64,000 nt of DNA, taken from Ancalomicrobiaceae bacterium S20. Lineage in GTDB: Bacteria > Pseudomonadota > Alphaproteobacteria > Rhizobiales > Ancalomicrobiaceae. Shown here in pieces: positions 1 through 13,605 of the stretch (position 1 is the first letter of the stretch; every line of letters begins with the position of its first letter). Location of the stretch: the NCBI GenBank assembly GCA_040269895.1, contig CP158568.1, positions 1,768,716-1,832,715 on the forward strand, in the 5' to 3' direction. The notes under the pieces were generated by a model that worked only from the letters and a program-made list of their open reading frames with translations, was not told the origin of the DNA and made no database searches. The position numbers were made by a program, and so were the translations under genes.

Positions 1-1455
1 AAACGAGAAGTCGTAACCGCGCTGATACTGACCGTACTGGACCGCCGCCTTGATATACTGGCCGCGGCCGAGGAAGTTGCGATCGGAGTACGAGACGTCG
101 CCGATCACGCCTTCCGTGGTCGAGTAACCGGCGCCGAAGCCGATTTCGCCCGTCGACTGTTCCTCGACATCCACGTTCACGACCACGCGGTCGGGCTGGC
201 TGCCGGGCTCGGTGCCGATCTTGACGTTCTTGAAGAAGCCGAGGCGGTTCAGGCGACGCTCGGCCTTCTGGACGAGGACGCGATTGTAGGCGTCGCCCTC
301 GGCCATATCGAACTCGCGACGGACCACATATTCACGCGTGCGGTTGTTGCCGCGCACGTTGATCCGCTCGACGTAGACCCGCTGGCCTTCCTCGACATAG
401 TAGGTGATGGCGATCGTGTGACCCTGGTAGTCGCGCGTGGCGCGCGGACGGACCTGGGCGAAGGCGTAGCCGGCCTTGGACGCCTCAAGCACGAGGGCTT
501 CCATGGTCTTCTCGACTTCCTCGGCGCTGTAGACGCCGCCGGCCCGCGTGCCGACCGCGCTCTTCAGGCGGGCGGTGTCGAGGCCGGAGAGCGACGTCTG
601 AACGTCGATGTCGCCGTAGGTGTACTGATCGCCCTCGTCGACCGTGAAGGTCACGAAGAAGATGTTGCGTTCGCGGTCGAGGTCGGCCGTCGCGGAGACC
701 ACACGGAAGTCGGCGTAGCCGTTCTTCATGTAGTAGCGGCGCAGGGCCTCCTGGTCCGACTGCAGGCGATCCGGATCATAGGTGTCGGTCGTGCGCAGCC
801 AGCCGAGCAGGCCGGTTTCGCGCGTCTTGATGACGTCGCGCAGGCGACCCGACGAGAAGGCGTGATTGCCGACGAACGAGATGCGCGACACGGCGGTCTT
901 GTCGCCCTCGTCGACCTCGTAGACGAGGTTCACGCGGTTGTCCGGCAGCTGGATGATCTTCGGCACGACAGCGGCGCGGAAGCGGCCGTTGCGGCGATAG
1001 GCCTCGAGCAGGCGCTGGGTGTCCGACTGCACGCGGGATTTCGACAGGAAGCCGCGCGCCTTCGACTCGATCACCGTGCCGAGCTGCTCGTCGGTGAGAC
1101 GCTTGTTGCCCTCGAAGGCGACCTTGTTGATCAGCGGGCTCTCGACCACGGTCACGGCGAGCGCGCCGCCCTCGCGGGAGATCTTCACATCGCTGAACAG
1201 GTCGGTCGCGTAGAGCGCCTTGAGGCTGTCGTCGATCTCCTTGGCGGAGAAGCTCCGGCCCGGCTTGACGGCGACATAGGACCGGACCGTCTCGGCCTCG
1301 ACCCGCTTGTTGCCACGCACCACCACGGAGGAGACCGAATCGGCCTTGGCAATGCTGACACCGAGAATGTCGATGCCGGCGCCACCTGCCGGGACAAGGG
1401 TCATGAAGACGGCAGCGAGCGCGGTCTTCTTAACTACAGTCGCGAAAGCTCGCAT
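1..1455 (-). CDS. bamA: Outer membrane protein assembly factor BamA, partial (3' end outside the window)
   Basis: This is the N-terminal 485 codons of the Omp85-family protein that folds and inserts beta-barrel proteins in the outer membrane. The translation opens with a signal peptide (MRAFATVVKKTALAAVFM), followed by a run of POTRA repeats (for example VVVRGNKRVEAETVRSYV and INKVAFEGNKRLTDEQLGTV). It enters the barrel region (GEIGFGAGYSTTEGVIGDVS) just before the window edge. I chose the ATG at 1455; an in-frame TTG lies 21 bases upstream. It follows rseP on the same strand after an unusually long gap. The family assignment is secure. Confidence 0.96.
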   Translation of the reverse strand, partial: MRAFATVVKKTALAAVFMTLVPAGGAGIDILGVSIAKADSVSSVVVRGNKRVEAETVRSYVAVKPGRSFSAKEIDDSLKALYATDLFSDVKISREGGALAVTVVESPLINKVAFEGNKRLTDEQLGTVIESKARGFLSKSRVQSDTQRLLEAYRRNGRFRAAVVPKIIQLPDNRVNLVYEVDEGDKTAVSRISFVGNHAFSSGRLRDVIKTRETGLLGWLRTTDTYDPDRLQSDQEALRRYYMKNGYADFRVVSATADLDRERNIFFVTFTVDEGDQYTYGDIDVQTSLSGLDTARLKSAVGTRAGGVYSAEEVEKTMEALVLEASKAGYAFAQVRPRATRDYQGHTIAITYYVEEGQRVYVERINVRGNNRTREYVVRREFDMAEGDAYNRVLVQKAERRLNRLGFFKNVKIGTEPGSQPDRVVVNVDVEEQSTGEIGFGAGYSTTEGVIGDVSYSDRNFLGRGQYIKAAVQYGQYQRGYDFSF

Positions 1456-2023
1456 CGAATCCGGGCCCTGTTTCAAAATTCCCCTCGGCGCACCGAGCGG
1501 TACGCCTCGCAATCCGGCTCCCCCACGAGAGGCCCCGGCTTCCACGGTCGCATCGACGAGCGATGCGCCTGGATCAGTCGACGCCCCAACCGGCACGTCG
1601 CCTGAATTCGTCACGCCGCGAGGCGCTTCGAAATACGGAATCCTTCGATCCGTAGAGGGTGTTGTACAAGCTTTCGAAGCCGTTGCAAGCGCACCGGTCG
1701 CCTCCGGAGTGCCGAATGAACCGGACCGTTGCCCCGGAGCCACTCCCGAACCCAGATCATTGCCGCGCATGCCGCCCACCGTTGGAGTTACGCAAAACAC
1801 AAGAGACCCCAAGCTTCCCCACAGCGAAAGCGCCGCGTCGGACGCCCTCTACTTGACCCTTCCGCCGGAGAGACCACGTCAGGCCGCTCTCCGGAGCCGG
1901 ACACATGCCGAAAAAACGTCGGCATGCGCCTGCAGATTTCTCCAGCCCCGACCCGCTCGACTATCCGGCGGCGGCATTCGCCCCCGCCGGCGCGGGTCTC
2001 GGCGCACCTAATCGACCGCTCCG
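1456..2023. other. 568-base gap between rseP and bamA, no convincing gene
   Basis: No reading frame here has the codon bias of its neighbours. The region holds an 8-bp inverted repeat (CATGCCGA at 1904-1911 and TCGGCATG at 1919-1926, loop of 7), which lacks the T-tract needed to call it a terminator. It presumably contains a separate bamA promoter, but I could not identify one with confidence. Confidence 0.4.
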
Positions 2024-3157
2024 TCAGAGCGAGCGAAAGTGCACCACGTCGTTCCAGGTCGCGAACACGACCAGCATCAGCACGATCGCCATGCCGATGC
2101 GGAATCCCATATCCTGCGACCGTTCGGACAGCGGCCGTCCACGGGCCGCCTCGATCGCATAGAAGACGAGATGGCCGCCGTCGAGCATCGGAATCGGCAT
2201 CAGATTGAGCAGGCCGATCGACACCGACAGCAGTGCAGCGAGATTGAGCAGCGCCGAGAAGCCGATCTCGGCCACCTCGCCGGAGATCTGCGCGACCCGC
2301 AGCGGTCCGCCGAGCTGGTCGGCCGATTCCCGCCCGGCGACGATGCCGCCGAGATAGGCGCCGGTGCGCTCGACCACGAACCAGGTCTCCTTGACCGCCT
2401 CGACCACCGCCTGATGCGGCAGATAGGTCTTCAGCGTCCGATCGGCCGGATCGAGGCTGGCGCGGATGCCGAGCAGGCCGCGGCGCTGGATGCCGAAGCG
2501 GCTCTTCTCCTCGACGAGCCGCGGCGTCACCGACAGTTCGATGGTCTTGCCGCCGCGATCGAGTGTCAGCGCGGTCGGTTCGCCCGCGCGCACCGAGACG
2601 ATGCGCATCAGGTCGTTGAAGCTCTCGACCGGCGTGCCGGCGACGGACAGGATCACGTCGCCCTTCTCGATGCCGGCCTCGGCGGCAGCGCTCTGCGCCG
2701 CCACATCACCGACCTTCGGGGCGATGATCTGACGGCCGGCGAGCGTAAACAGTGCCGCGAAGATGACGATGGCGAGGATGAAATTCGCGATCGGGCCCGC
2801 CGCGACGATCGCCGCGCGCTGCCCGACGCTCTTGCCGACGAAGCTCGACGCGCGCTCGTCCGGCGTCATCGCCGCGAGCGCCTCGTGGTCGGGAACGCTC
2901 GCCGCGTTCTCGTCGCCCTCGAACTTGACATAGCCGCCGAGCGGCAGCAGCGCGATGCGCCAACGCGTGCCATGGCGGTCGTTCCAGCCGACGAGCTCCG
3001 GACCGAAGCCGATCGAGAAGGCTTTCACCGCCACACCGCACCAGCGGGCGACGAGGAAGTGGCCGAGTTCATGGAAGAACACGACCAGCGTCAGCACGAA
3101 GAGGAAGGGGGGCCCATATGACACGAGCGTGGTCGCCGCCCCTTTCAGGAGTTCCAT
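2024..3157 (-). CDS. rseP: RIP-family site-2 zinc metalloprotease RseP
   Basis: This is an inner-membrane intramembrane protease of 377 residues. In E. coli RseP cleaves the anti-sigma factor RseA; alphaproteobacterial homologues (MmpA) cleave other membrane proteins. The sequence shows the zinc motif HELGH at residues 29-33 in the first membrane segment, a PDZ domain in the middle (KVGDVAAQSAAAEAGIEKGDV), and the second catalytic motif LMPIPMLDGGHL near residue 330. The frame stays open 36 codons upstream, but I chose the ATG at 3157 because GAGGA sits just before it and the protein then begins like its family (MELLKG). It lies between cdsA and bamA, the usual envelope cluster. Confidence 0.95.
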   Translation of the reverse strand: MELLKGAATTLVSYGPPFLFVLTLVVFFHELGHFLVARWCGVAVKAFSIGFGPELVGWNDRHGTRWRIALLPLGGYVKFEGDENAASVPDHEALAAMTPDERASSFVGKSVGQRAAIVAAGPIANFILAIVIFAALFTLAGRQIIAPKVGDVAAQSAAAEAGIEKGDVILSVAGTPVESFNDLMRIVSVRAGEPTALTLDRGGKTIELSVTPRLVEEKSRFGIQRRGLLGIRASLDPADRTLKTYLPHQAVVEAVKETWFVVERTGAYLGGIVAGRESADQLGGPLRVAQISGEVAEIGFSALLNLAALLSVSIGLLNLMPIPMLDGGHLVFYAIEAARGRPLSERSQDMGFRIGMAIVLMLVVFATWNDVVHFRSL

Positions 3158-3362
3158 GATCGTCCTCTTCTCCGCCCACCGGGGGCGTCCGACCCGTGTC
3201 GAGATTGGCACGGGAGAAGTGAATAAAACTCTATTGATCGTGGCCCGTTGATGGCACGGCGGCAAGGGCCGCGGGCGCGCCGGAAGACCGGGGCGCCGGT
3301 GCCGGCGTCACGATCCACCACTTTCGCGGCCGCTCCCCGAGCCTGCGCGAACGGCGATCCGC
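3158..3362. other. Gap between cdsA and rseP where dxr is often found
   Basis: About 205 bases with no gene. In many alphaproteobacteria dxr (ispC) sits between cdsA and rseP; it is absent here. A short AT-rich stretch near 3220-3240 (minus-strand AGAGTTTTATTCACTTC) may hold the rseP promoter, but no confident -35/-10 pair is visible. Confidence 0.35.
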
Positions 3363-4220
3363 TCACCAGCCGAGCAACCCGGCCACCGGATCGGCGAAGC
3401 CACCGCGGGCCCAGCCGAGTAGAATCGCCAGCGCCGCCGCGGCGACGAGCCCGTCGACACGATCGAGGATGCCGCCGTGACCAGGGATGATCCGGCCGCT
3501 GTCCTTGACCCCGAAATGGCGTTTCACCGACGATTCGAAAAGGTCTCCGGCCTGCGAGGCGATCGAAAGCACCGCAGCGACCACGGCGATCGCGATCCAG
3601 GCAAGGAAGCCGAAGCCATGGGCGACGAGCGCGCCGACGATCACGGCGCCGGTGAGGCCGCCGATGGCGCCGGACCAGGTCTTTTTCGGCGAGACGCGCG
3701 GCCAGAGCTTCGGGCCGCCGATCGCGCGGCCGGCGAAGAACGCCGCGATGTCGGTTGTCCAGACGACCGCGAACAGGAACACGATCGCCGCGAGCCCGCC
3801 GGTGCCGTCGCGCAGCTCGACCAACGCCAGCCCCGGCAGCCCGGCATAGACCGGCCCGGCGACGAGCCAGATTCGGCGTCCGGGCTGCGCGACCAACCCA
3901 CACAGGGCGGCCGCGCCGATCAGGCCGAGCGCGATCGCGACCACCGTCGGCACCGGCCAGCCGAGCGTCACGGCCAGCGCCGCGAGCAGCACGGCACCGG
4001 CCGTCAGCGCGGTCGCCAGGAGCGTCGCGCCACGCGGCGCGGTCCCGGTCACGATCGTCGTCCACTCGACCATCATCACGGTGACGGAAAAAGTCACGAG
4101 TGCCCCGAACCACAGGCCGCCGGCCCAGGTCAGAATCAGGGCTGCCGGACCGATCACCGCGGCGGACAGGATGCGCAGCCGCAGTTCGTCGGATCTGGAA
4201 CGCCCGGCCGGATCGGTCAT
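3363..4220 (-). CDS. cdsA: Phosphatidate cytidylyltransferase (CDP-diglyceride synthase)
   Basis: This integral membrane enzyme of 285 residues makes CDP-diacylglycerol from phosphatidic acid and CTP, the branch point of phospholipid synthesis. The C-terminal CdsA signature is clear: [20 protein letters not shown] followed by GILDRVDG, around residues 220-250. Several hydrophobic segments precede it. Its ATG overlaps the uppS stop by four bases (4217-4220), so the two are translationally coupled. Confidence 0.96.
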   Translation of the reverse strand: MTDPAGRSRSDELRLRILSAAVIGPAALILTWAGGLWFGALVTFSVTVMMVEWTTIVTGTAPRGATLLATALTAGAVLLAALAVTLGWPVPTVVAIALGLIGAAALCGLVAQPGRRIWLVAGPVYAGLPGLALVELRDGTGGLAAIVFLFAVVWTTDIAAFFAGRAIGGPKLWPRVSPKKTWSGAIGGLTGAVIVGALVAHGFGFLAWIAIAVVAAVLSIASQAGDLFESSVKRHFGVKDSGRIIPGHGGILDRVDGLVAAAALAILLGWARGGFADPVAGLLGW

Positions 4221-4993
4221 CGCGCGGTCCCGACCCGCTCGCCGAGGCCGCCGAAGCGGCGCTCGCGTGCCTGGAAGTCCGCGATCGCGCGGCCGAAGGC
4301 GTCCTCGTCGAAGTCCGGCCAGAAGCCCGCGGGGAAGACGAATTCGGCGTAGGCCGCCTGCCAGAGCAGGAAATTCGACAGGCGCTGCTCGCCGCTGGTG
4401 CGGATCACCAGATCCGGATCCGGGATGCCCGCGGTGTCGAGTGCGGACGAGACCGCGTCGACGTCGATGTCCGCGGCGGCGATCTCGCCACGCGCGACCC
4501 GCTCGGCGAGCCGGCGCATCGCGCGGACGATCTCCTGGCGGGCGCCGTAGTTGAAGGCGATGACCAGCGTCAGGCCGGTGTTATTGCGCGTCGCGGTTTC
4601 GGCCTCGTCGAGCAGGGCCGCGATGTCGGCCCGGAGATCCGCGCGGTCGCCGATCACGCGGACGCGCACGTTGTTGGCGTGGAGATCCGCGAGATCGCGC
4701 CGGATGAACAGCTTCAGCAGGCCCATCAGATAGCCGACTTCGTCGGCCGGGCGGCGCCAGTTCTCGGTCGAGAACGAGTAGAGCGTCAGATAGTCGATGC
4801 CGACCTTGTCGGCGTAGGAGACGGCCCGGCGGACCATCTCGACGCCCTTGCGGTGGCCCTCGGTGCGCGGCAGACCGCGGGACAGTGCCCAGCGGCCGTT
4901 GCCGTCCATGATGATGGCGACATGCTTCGGGACGGCGGCCGATCCGCCCTCGACGGAGGGCGGCGTGCGGGAGGCGTCAAGGCTCGCCGACAT
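4217..4993 (-). CDS. uppS: Undecaprenyl (isoprenyl) diphosphate synthase
   Basis: This cis-prenyltransferase makes the C55 lipid carrier for peptidoglycan and O-antigen synthesis by adding isopentenyl units to farnesyl diphosphate. The P-loop motif [13 protein letters not shown] contains the catalytic Asp (about residue 30), and the C-terminal family motif [19 protein letters not shown] is present. I chose the ATG at 4993, giving 258 residues with GGGGA upstream; the frame also allows a start at 5050 that would add 19 residues. It overlaps cdsA by four bases. Confidence 0.95.
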   Translation of the reverse strand: MSASLDASRTPPSVEGGSAAVPKHVAIIMDGNGRWALSRGLPRTEGHRKGVEMVRRAVSYADKVGIDYLTLYSFSTENWRRPADEVGYLMGLLKLFIRRDLADLHANNVRVRVIGDRADLRADIAALLDEAETATRNNTGLTLVIAFNYGARQEIVRAMRRLAERVARGEIAAADIDVDAVSSALDTAGIPDPDLVIRTSGEQRLSNFLLWQAAYAEFVFPAGFWPDFDEDAFGRAIADFQARERRFGGLGERVGTAR

Positions 4994-5114
4994 GATGATG
5001 TCTATCCCCGGTGGGCCGTCGGACCGCGGCGCGCCGCCGGTCACGGACATTCGATGGAAGCGCCGAACGACATGGGCCCGGTCGCCGCCCCCCGGCGCGA
5101 CGCGGGACCGGCCG

Positions 5115-5672
5115 TCACACGCGCAGAATATCCTGTTCCTTGGCGGCGAGAAGCTTGTCGATCTCGACGATCGTCTCGTCGGTCTGCTTCTGGATGCGAT
5201 CCTCGAGGCGCTTCTCCTCGTCCTCGCCCATGCCGTCCTTGGCCGCCTTCTTCAGAAGGTCCATGCCGTCGCGGCGGACGTGGCGCACGGCCACCTTGGC
5301 CTGCTCGGCATATTTATGCGCGACCTTGACGAGCTCCTTGCGGCGCTCGGCATTGAGCTCCGGGATCGGCACGCGCATGGTCGCACCCTCGACGATCGGG
5401 TTGAGGCCGAGATTGGCCTCGCGGATCGCCTTGTCGACGGCCGACGCCATGCCGCGGTCCCAGACCTGGACCATGAGCATGCGCGGCTCGGGCACGGTCA
5501 CGGTCGCCACCTGGTTCAGCGGCATGCGCGCGCCGTAGGCGTCGACGGTGATCGGCTCCAGCAGGTTCACCGACGCGCGGCCGGTGCGCAGACCCGCGAG
5601 CTCGTCCTTGTAGACGTTGACCGCCTGGCCCATGCGGCGCTTGAGATCCTCGAGGTCGAATTTCGCTGCCAT
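5115..5672 (-). CDS. frr: Ribosome recycling factor
   Basis: RRF acts with EF-G to split post-termination ribosomes. The 185-residue length is normal for the family, and the internal motifs [20 protein letters not shown] and [17 protein letters not shown] are typical. It lies between pyrH and uppS in the conserved order tsf-pyrH-frr-uppS. The gap to pyrH is 272 bases and contains nothing I can identify. Confidence 0.97.
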   Translation of the reverse strand: MAAKFDLEDLKRRMGQAVNVYKDELAGLRTGRASVNLLEPITVDAYGARMPLNQVATVTVPEPRMLMVQVWDRGMASAVDKAIREANLGLNPIVEGATMRVPIPELNAERRKELVKVAHKYAEQAKVAVRHVRRDGMDLLKKAAKDGMGEDEEKRLEDRIQKQTDETIVEIDKLLAAKEQDILRV

Positions 5673-5944
5673 GATCGTCTCGGCTTTCTCTTCTTCGTTT
5701 CGCGACCGCGCCGTCGCGTGTCCGATCCTTGCGCATCGACCCGGACGCGGCCGGTGCCACTGCGAACGCCTGCCGGTATACTGGCGCTCGGCGTCGACCC
5801 GTTGCGGTTCGCGCGGTCGTCGCCCGCGGCTCGCGAAACCTGCGGTCCGCCCGAGGGCTCGTCGCGGTTTTGCCCAAGGGCACCATGGGAGTCAACTGTG
5901 CCGAAAACGGGCCGGTCGCGCCGCCGCGCCGTCCCTCGCCCTCG

Positions 5945-6664
5945 TCAGCTCGCCACCACGGTCCCGCGCCCCTCGCCCTTCAGGATATCGACGAGCGCCC
6001 CCGGCTCGTCGGCCGAGAACACAATGATCGGCACACGATTGTCGCGGGCGATCGCGAAGGCGGCGGTATCCATCACCTTCAGATTGCGCGCGATCGCCTC
6101 CTCGTAGCTGACACGGTCGTAGCGGGTCGCGGTCGGATCGGTCTTCGGATCGGCCGTGTAGACGCCGTCGACATTGGTCGCCTTCAGCACCGCGTCGGCG
6201 CCGAGTTCGGCCGCACGCAGCGCCGCCGTCGTATCGGTGGTGAAGAACGGACAGCCGATACCGCCCGGGAACAGCACGATCCGGTCGCTCGCCAGACGCT
6301 CGCGCGCGTCGCGCTGCGTGAAGCTGTCGACCACCTCGGGGATCGCCAGACCGGAGAGCGCCGAGGCCTTCACACCGCGGGCGGCGAGCGCCTCGCGCAT
6401 CGCCAGCGCATTCATCACCGTCGCCAGCATGCCCATGTGGTCGCCGACGACCCGGTCGGTGCCCTGCTTCTGCAGCCAGGCGCCGCGGAACAGGTTGCCG
6501 CCGCCGATCACGACGCCGATCTCGGCGCCGAGCGCATGCGCGGCGACGATGTCGTCGGCGATGCGCCCGACCACGTCCGGATCGATTCCCATCGCCGCAC
6601 CGCCGGCCAGGGCCTCGCCGGAAAGCTTCAGGATGACCCGTTTCCAGCGTAGCGTCATGGACAT
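5945..6664 (-). CDS. pyrH: UMP kinase
   Basis: This amino-acid-kinase-fold enzyme of 239 residues phosphorylates UMP to UDP in pyrimidine nucleotide synthesis. The N-terminal phosphate-binding motif KLSGEALAG, the GGGNLFRG loop and the region TDTTAALRAAELGADAVLKA are characteristic. The start at 6664 has AGGAG eight bases upstream; a second ATG two codons downstream (6658) is less well placed. It is downstream of tsf and upstream of frr. Confidence 0.97.
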   Translation of the reverse strand: MSMTLRWKRVILKLSGEALAGGAAMGIDPDVVGRIADDIVAAHALGAEIGVVIGGGNLFRGAWLQKQGTDRVVGDHMGMLATVMNALAMREALAARGVKASALSGLAIPEVVDSFTQRDARERLASDRIVLFPGGIGCPFFTTDTTAALRAAELGADAVLKATNVDGVYTADPKTDPTATRYDRVSYEEAIARNLKVMDTAAFAIARDNRVPIIVFSADEPGALVDILKGEGRGTVVAS

Positions 6665-6846
6665 GCGGCGATCTCCTCACAAAACGGACGAAATGACGGA
6701 GCGGGCCCGTCGGGCCTCCGGGCCCAACGAGAGCGCCTGCGGAGGTCGGACCGCCGGATACACGAAGGGCGCCGGAATGTCATCCGGCGCCCTCGCGGAT
6801 TTCAACATGCGCGCGGTCGAAGCGAACGCCGACCGGGGCGCCTCGA

Positions 6847-7770
6847 TCAGTGACCGGCGGCCGCCGCGACTTCCGCCGCGAAGTCCGTGGTCTCCTTCTC
6901 GATGCCCTCGCCGAGCACGTAGCGCACGAAGGCCTTGATCTCGACCGGCGCGCCGGCTTCCTTCGCCACAGCGGCGACGGCGGCTTCGACGGTCTGGTCA
7001 GGGTTCACGACGAAGGCCTGCTTCAGCAGGGTGACTTCCTCGTAGAACTTGCGGATGCGGCCCTCGACCATCTTCTCGATGACCGCTTCCGGCTTGCCGG
7101 ACTGGCGGGCCTGATCGGCGAAGATCGCCTTCTCGCGCTCGAGCGTCGAGGCGTCGACCTCTTCCGGGCGCACCGCGAGCGGCGTCGCGGCGGCGATGTG
7201 CATCGCCACCTGACGGGCGAAGCCCGAGACGATGCCCTTGTCGCCGGCCGATTCGATCGCGACGAGCACGCCGATCTTGCCGAGACCGTCGGCGACCGCG
7301 TTGTGCACGTAGGTGCCGACCACGCCGGCGCCGACCTCGAGATAGGCGGTGCGGCGCAGCTGCATGTTCTCGCCGATGGTGGCGACCGCGTCGGTCAGAC
7401 GATCGGCGACCGTCTTGCCCGAATCCGGGTACGGCAGGCCGGCGAGCTTGTCGACGTCGCCCTTGGCGTCGAGGCCGAGGTTGGCGACGGTCGAGACGAT
7501 CGCCTGGAACTGGTCGTTGCGCGCGACGAAGTCGGTCTCGGAGTTGACCTCGACGACCGCCGCGGCGGTGCCGGCGCTCGCAATGCCGACCAGGCCCTCG
7601 GCCGCGGTGCGGCCCGACTTCTTGGCCGCCTTGGCGAGGCCCTTCTTGCGCAGCCAGTCGATCGCCGCCTCGACGTCGCCGCCGTTCTCGGTCAGCGCCG
7701 TCTTGCAATCCATCATGCCCGCGCCGGTCTTGTCGCGCAGGTCCTTCACCATAGCAGCCGTAATCGTCAT
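6847..7770 (-). CDS. tsf: Elongation factor Ts
   Basis: EF-Ts is the nucleotide exchange factor that regenerates EF-Tu-GTP. The protein is 307 residues with the N-terminal UBA-like segment ([20 protein letters not shown]) and the core motif [13 protein letters not shown]. The frame runs open about 97 codons upstream, but the ATG at 7770, preceded by AGAGGAC, gives the universal EF-Ts N-terminus. It is paired with rpsB as in most bacteria. Confidence 0.97.
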   Translation of the reverse strand: MTITAAMVKDLRDKTGAGMMDCKTALTENGGDVEAAIDWLRKKGLAKAAKKSGRTAAEGLVGIASAGTAAAVVEVNSETDFVARNDQFQAIVSTVANLGLDAKGDVDKLAGLPYPDSGKTVADRLTDAVATIGENMQLRRTAYLEVGAGVVGTYVHNAVADGLGKIGVLVAIESAGDKGIVSGFARQVAMHIAAATPLAVRPEEVDASTLEREKAIFADQARQSGKPEAVIEKMVEGRIRKFYEEVTLLKQAFVVNPDQTVEAAVAAVAKEAGAPVEIKAFVRYVLGEGIEKETTDFAAEVAAAAGH

Positions 7771-8107
7771 GGCGTCCTCTGAGATGCGGTGGACGGCCCG
7801 GTCCGGCCGGTCCGTCGTGATCCTGCCCGAGCGGCGGCGGCGCCGTCCCGGGCATCGTTCGAAATGGGTCGGCGCGATCCGCGGTGGACGGCGCCGGTCT
7901 ATGACAGCGAGGGTCCGCCCACCCGCCTGCGACCGCACACGACCGAGCGAGTCGGACCGCAGGGTCGCGGGTACGGACAAGGCAAGGAGCCGATGCTCGG
8001 CGACGATACGATGACGGCCGCGGGAGACCCGCGGCCGGAGATCGTCGCTCGGGCCGGTCAAGGCGCGGCGCGCGGCCTTACGGCCCGCACATGCCGCGCT
8101 TACTGCC
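7771..8107. other. 337-base rpsB-tsf intergenic region with a GC hairpin
   Basis: There is no gene. A perfect 9-bp hairpin lies at 8016-8024 and 8028-8036 (GGCCGCGGG, loop AGA), about 70 bases beyond the rpsB stop. It has no T-tract, so it could be a processing or attenuation element between rpsB and tsf rather than an intrinsic terminator. Confidence 0.35.
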
Positions 8108-8872
8108 TCACTCCGCGGCGGCTTCCGCGACCGCCGGCTCTTCCGGCGGGACTTCCGCGGCGCCGACGTCGTAGCCGCTGTCGCCCTGGGCGCGCGAGAT
8201 GCCGTCGATGGCGGCGCGCGCGATCAGGTCGCAGTAGAGCGCGATGGCGCGGCCGGCGTCGTCGTTGCCCGGGATCGGGAAGGTGATGCCGTCCGGATCG
8301 CAGTTCGAATCGAGCACCGCGGCGACCGGAATGCCGAGGCGACGCGCCTCCTGGATGGCGATCGCCTCACGGTTCGTGTCGATCACGAACACGAGGTCCG
8401 GCAGACCGCCCATGTCCTTGATGCCGCCGAGGGCGCGCTCGAGCTTCTCGCGCTCGCGATCGAGCGTGAGGCGCTCCTTCTTGGTCAGGCCGGTCGGGTT
8501 GGCGAGGGTCTCCTCGACCTTGCGCAGGCGCTGGATCGACTGGGAGATCGTCTTCCAGTTGGTCAGCATGCCGCCGAGCCAGCGGCTGTTGACGAAGTAC
8601 TGGGCCGAACGGCGCGCCGCGTCGGCGACCGAGTCCTGGGCCTGACGCTTGGTGCCGACGATCAGCACGCGACCGCCGCGGGCGACCGTGTCGCTGATGG
8701 CCTTGAGGGCCTGATGCAGCAGCGGGACCGTCTGGGCGAGGTCGATGATGTGGATGTTGTTGCGGGTGCCGAAGATGAACTGCGCCATCTTCGGGTTCCA
8801 GCGATGCTTCTGGTGGCCGAAGTGGACGCCGGCCTCGAGCAGCTGACGCATATCGTAATCGGGCAGAGCCAT
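8108..8872 (-). CDS. rpsB: 30S ribosomal protein S2
   Basis: Small-subunit ribosomal protein S2, 254 residues. The N-terminal motif [19 protein letters not shown] and the later [20 protein letters not shown] are diagnostic. The C-terminus carries an Ala/Glu/Pro-rich tail ([15 protein letters not shown]), common in alphaproteobacterial S2. It is first in the rpsB-tsf unit and has a good sigma-70-type promoter about 150-180 bases upstream. Confidence 0.98.
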   Translation of the reverse strand: MALPDYDMRQLLEAGVHFGHQKHRWNPKMAQFIFGTRNNIHIIDLAQTVPLLHQALKAISDTVARGGRVLIVGTKRQAQDSVADAARRSAQYFVNSRWLGGMLTNWKTISQSIQRLRKVEETLANPTGLTKKERLTLDREREKLERALGGIKDMGGLPDLVFVIDTNREAIAIQEARRLGIPVAAVLDSNCDPDGITFPIPGNDDAGRAIALYCDLIARAAIDGISRAQGDSGYDVGAAEVPPEEPAVAEAAAE

Positions 8873-9457
8873 GGCTCCGTCACTCCTTCATTTTCCGGTT
8901 CGTGCCTCCGCGGGTCGTTGCGCTCGCCGCTCGCCCGAAGGCGAAACGAAAAAGCACCGGATGGACGCCGCGCCCAGGGATCCCTCCCCGGCCGCACGCC
9001 CGAACCCGCGTGTGGAATGCGGCGGGTTATAGGTGCGCCGGCACAGGATTGCAAGGGTGACCGCCGCACTTCGTGATCGGCGCCGATGCCGACCGCCCCG
9101 CGTCTCGGGGGCTCTTGCGCGCGGCACCCCTTGCGGCTCGGGACCCTGGCGTCGACGCGCTCGTCTCGGTCGCGGCGCCGGACGTCGAGCCTCGGACCTC
9201 GCCAAAGGACCGGTCCGCAGACCGCCGCCGACCGGCCAGTCCGCGGAGCGCCGCCGAAGGGCCAGACCGACGGAACCGATCGAAGGATTTGGCTCACTCG
9301 GACGCTGCCGCGTGGAACCTCGGACTTCGAACCTTCGCCCAGCGATCAAGAACCTCGCTTCGTAGCGGCGAATCGGTTGCGGCATACGCGTGGAGAGCCG
9401 CCGTCCGCGTCGGCGCGCCGCTCTCGGCACGGATCCGGCCGCCGGATCGAGCTCACC
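8873..9457. other. 585-base region between dnaE and rpsB: rpsB leader and promoter
   Basis: No protein gene is supported. It contains the rpsB promoter (9026-9054) and an approximately 150-base leader with a small CGCC-TTCG-GGCG hairpin. The remaining stretch up to the dnaE stop at 9458 shows no recognisable element. Confidence 0.4.
9026..9054 (-). promoter_or_regulatory. Sigma-70-type promoter of rpsB-tsf
   Basis: Reading the minus strand, a -35 of TTGCAA (9049-9054) and a -10 of TATAAC (9026-9031) are separated by exactly 17 bases. This is an unusually good match for a GC-rich genome and points towards rpsB, leaving a leader of roughly 150 bases. Confidence 0.7.
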
Positions 9458-12943
<3,486 letters not shown>

Positions 12944-13294
12944 CGCGCGTCCCTCCGTCGCGAGCCCCGAGATCCGGACGTGGCGCCGACTTCGGCGCCA
13001 CCCGCTCCATCAGGATCCGCCGACCGGATCCGTCCGGAGCAAGGCTCTCGGATCGAGCCGGCCGAATCGCGGCACGATCCGTCGGCCCGCCAGCGAGCGA
13101 CCATGCGGCGCCGGCCGGATCGCTTCAACGGTCAACACCCGTCATCCAACAGCAAATGCGCCGACCTGTGGATGACGCCACCTTTCTCGCCCCCGCCGCG
13201 ACGAGCCGAACGGCTCGCGACCCCGCCCGGCCCACGCTTGCGACGGTGCGCCTCTCTGCCCAACGGCCCGATATTCACCGTTTGTTCGGCACTC
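12944..13294. other. 351-base gap upstream of dnaE
   Basis: No gene is supported. A strong GC hairpin (GGCGCCGA at 12982-12989 and TCGGCGCC at 12992-12999) lies about 40 bases before the dnaE start. No clear promoter is visible, so dnaE could be partly read from the SOS-type promoter upstream of the small gene at 13295-13570. Confidence 0.35.
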
Positions 13295-13570
13295 TCAGCC
13301 AAGACGGATGATGACGTCGGCCCACAAGGTGAGGACGGCGACCAGCGACAGAAGGCCGATGGCACTCGCGCCATCGCCGACCACGGCGACCGTGTTCTCG
13401 ATCCAAGCAGGCAGGCGACGGCGACGCGCCTTCGGCACGGTCATGCGCAGCGGGCGGACGAGGAGACGCCGCCGCTCGGGAACGAAGATGCGCCGGGTGT
13501 CGACTGCGGAGATCACGCCGGAAGGCGTTGCGGTACGGATTTCGGAAACGCGACCAAACATGCGAACCAT
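13295..13570 (-). CDS. Small membrane protein under an SOS-type promoter (unknown function)
   Basis: This is a 91-residue protein I do not recognise. Residues 1-60 are strongly basic (RRR at 33-35, RRRR at 50-53), and residues about 61-88 form one hydrophobic segment (AIGLLSLVAVLTLWADVIIR), suggesting a single-pass protein with N-terminus inside. An in-frame ATG at 13576 is only one base from the GGAGGA Shine-Dalgarno (13578-13583), whereas the ATG at 13570 lies seven bases from it, so I chose 13570. A LexA-type box sits in the promoter. Small SOS-induced membrane proteins such as Caulobacter SidA inhibit cell division; that role is only an inference here. dnaE lies 351 bases downstream on the same strand. 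Confidence 0.72.
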   Translation of the reverse strand: MVRMFGRVSEIRTATPSGVISAVDTRRIFVPERRRLLVRPLRMTVPKARRRRLPAWIENTVAVVGDGASAIGLLSLVAVLTLWADVIIRLG

Positions 13571-13605
13571 GTCCATTTCCTCCGTTCTGTGCCGGATATG
13601 ATCAC

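Noticed and set aside
1904-1926. Hairpin as a terminator between rseP and bamA
   Set aside because: The T-run lies in the loop rather than after the stem on the minus strand, so it does not fit an intrinsic terminator.
13148-13294. SOS regulation as proof of an imuAB-dnaE2 mutagenesis cassette
   Set aside because: The polymerase has DnaE1 length and PHP sequence, and no imuA or imuB gene is visible on either side.
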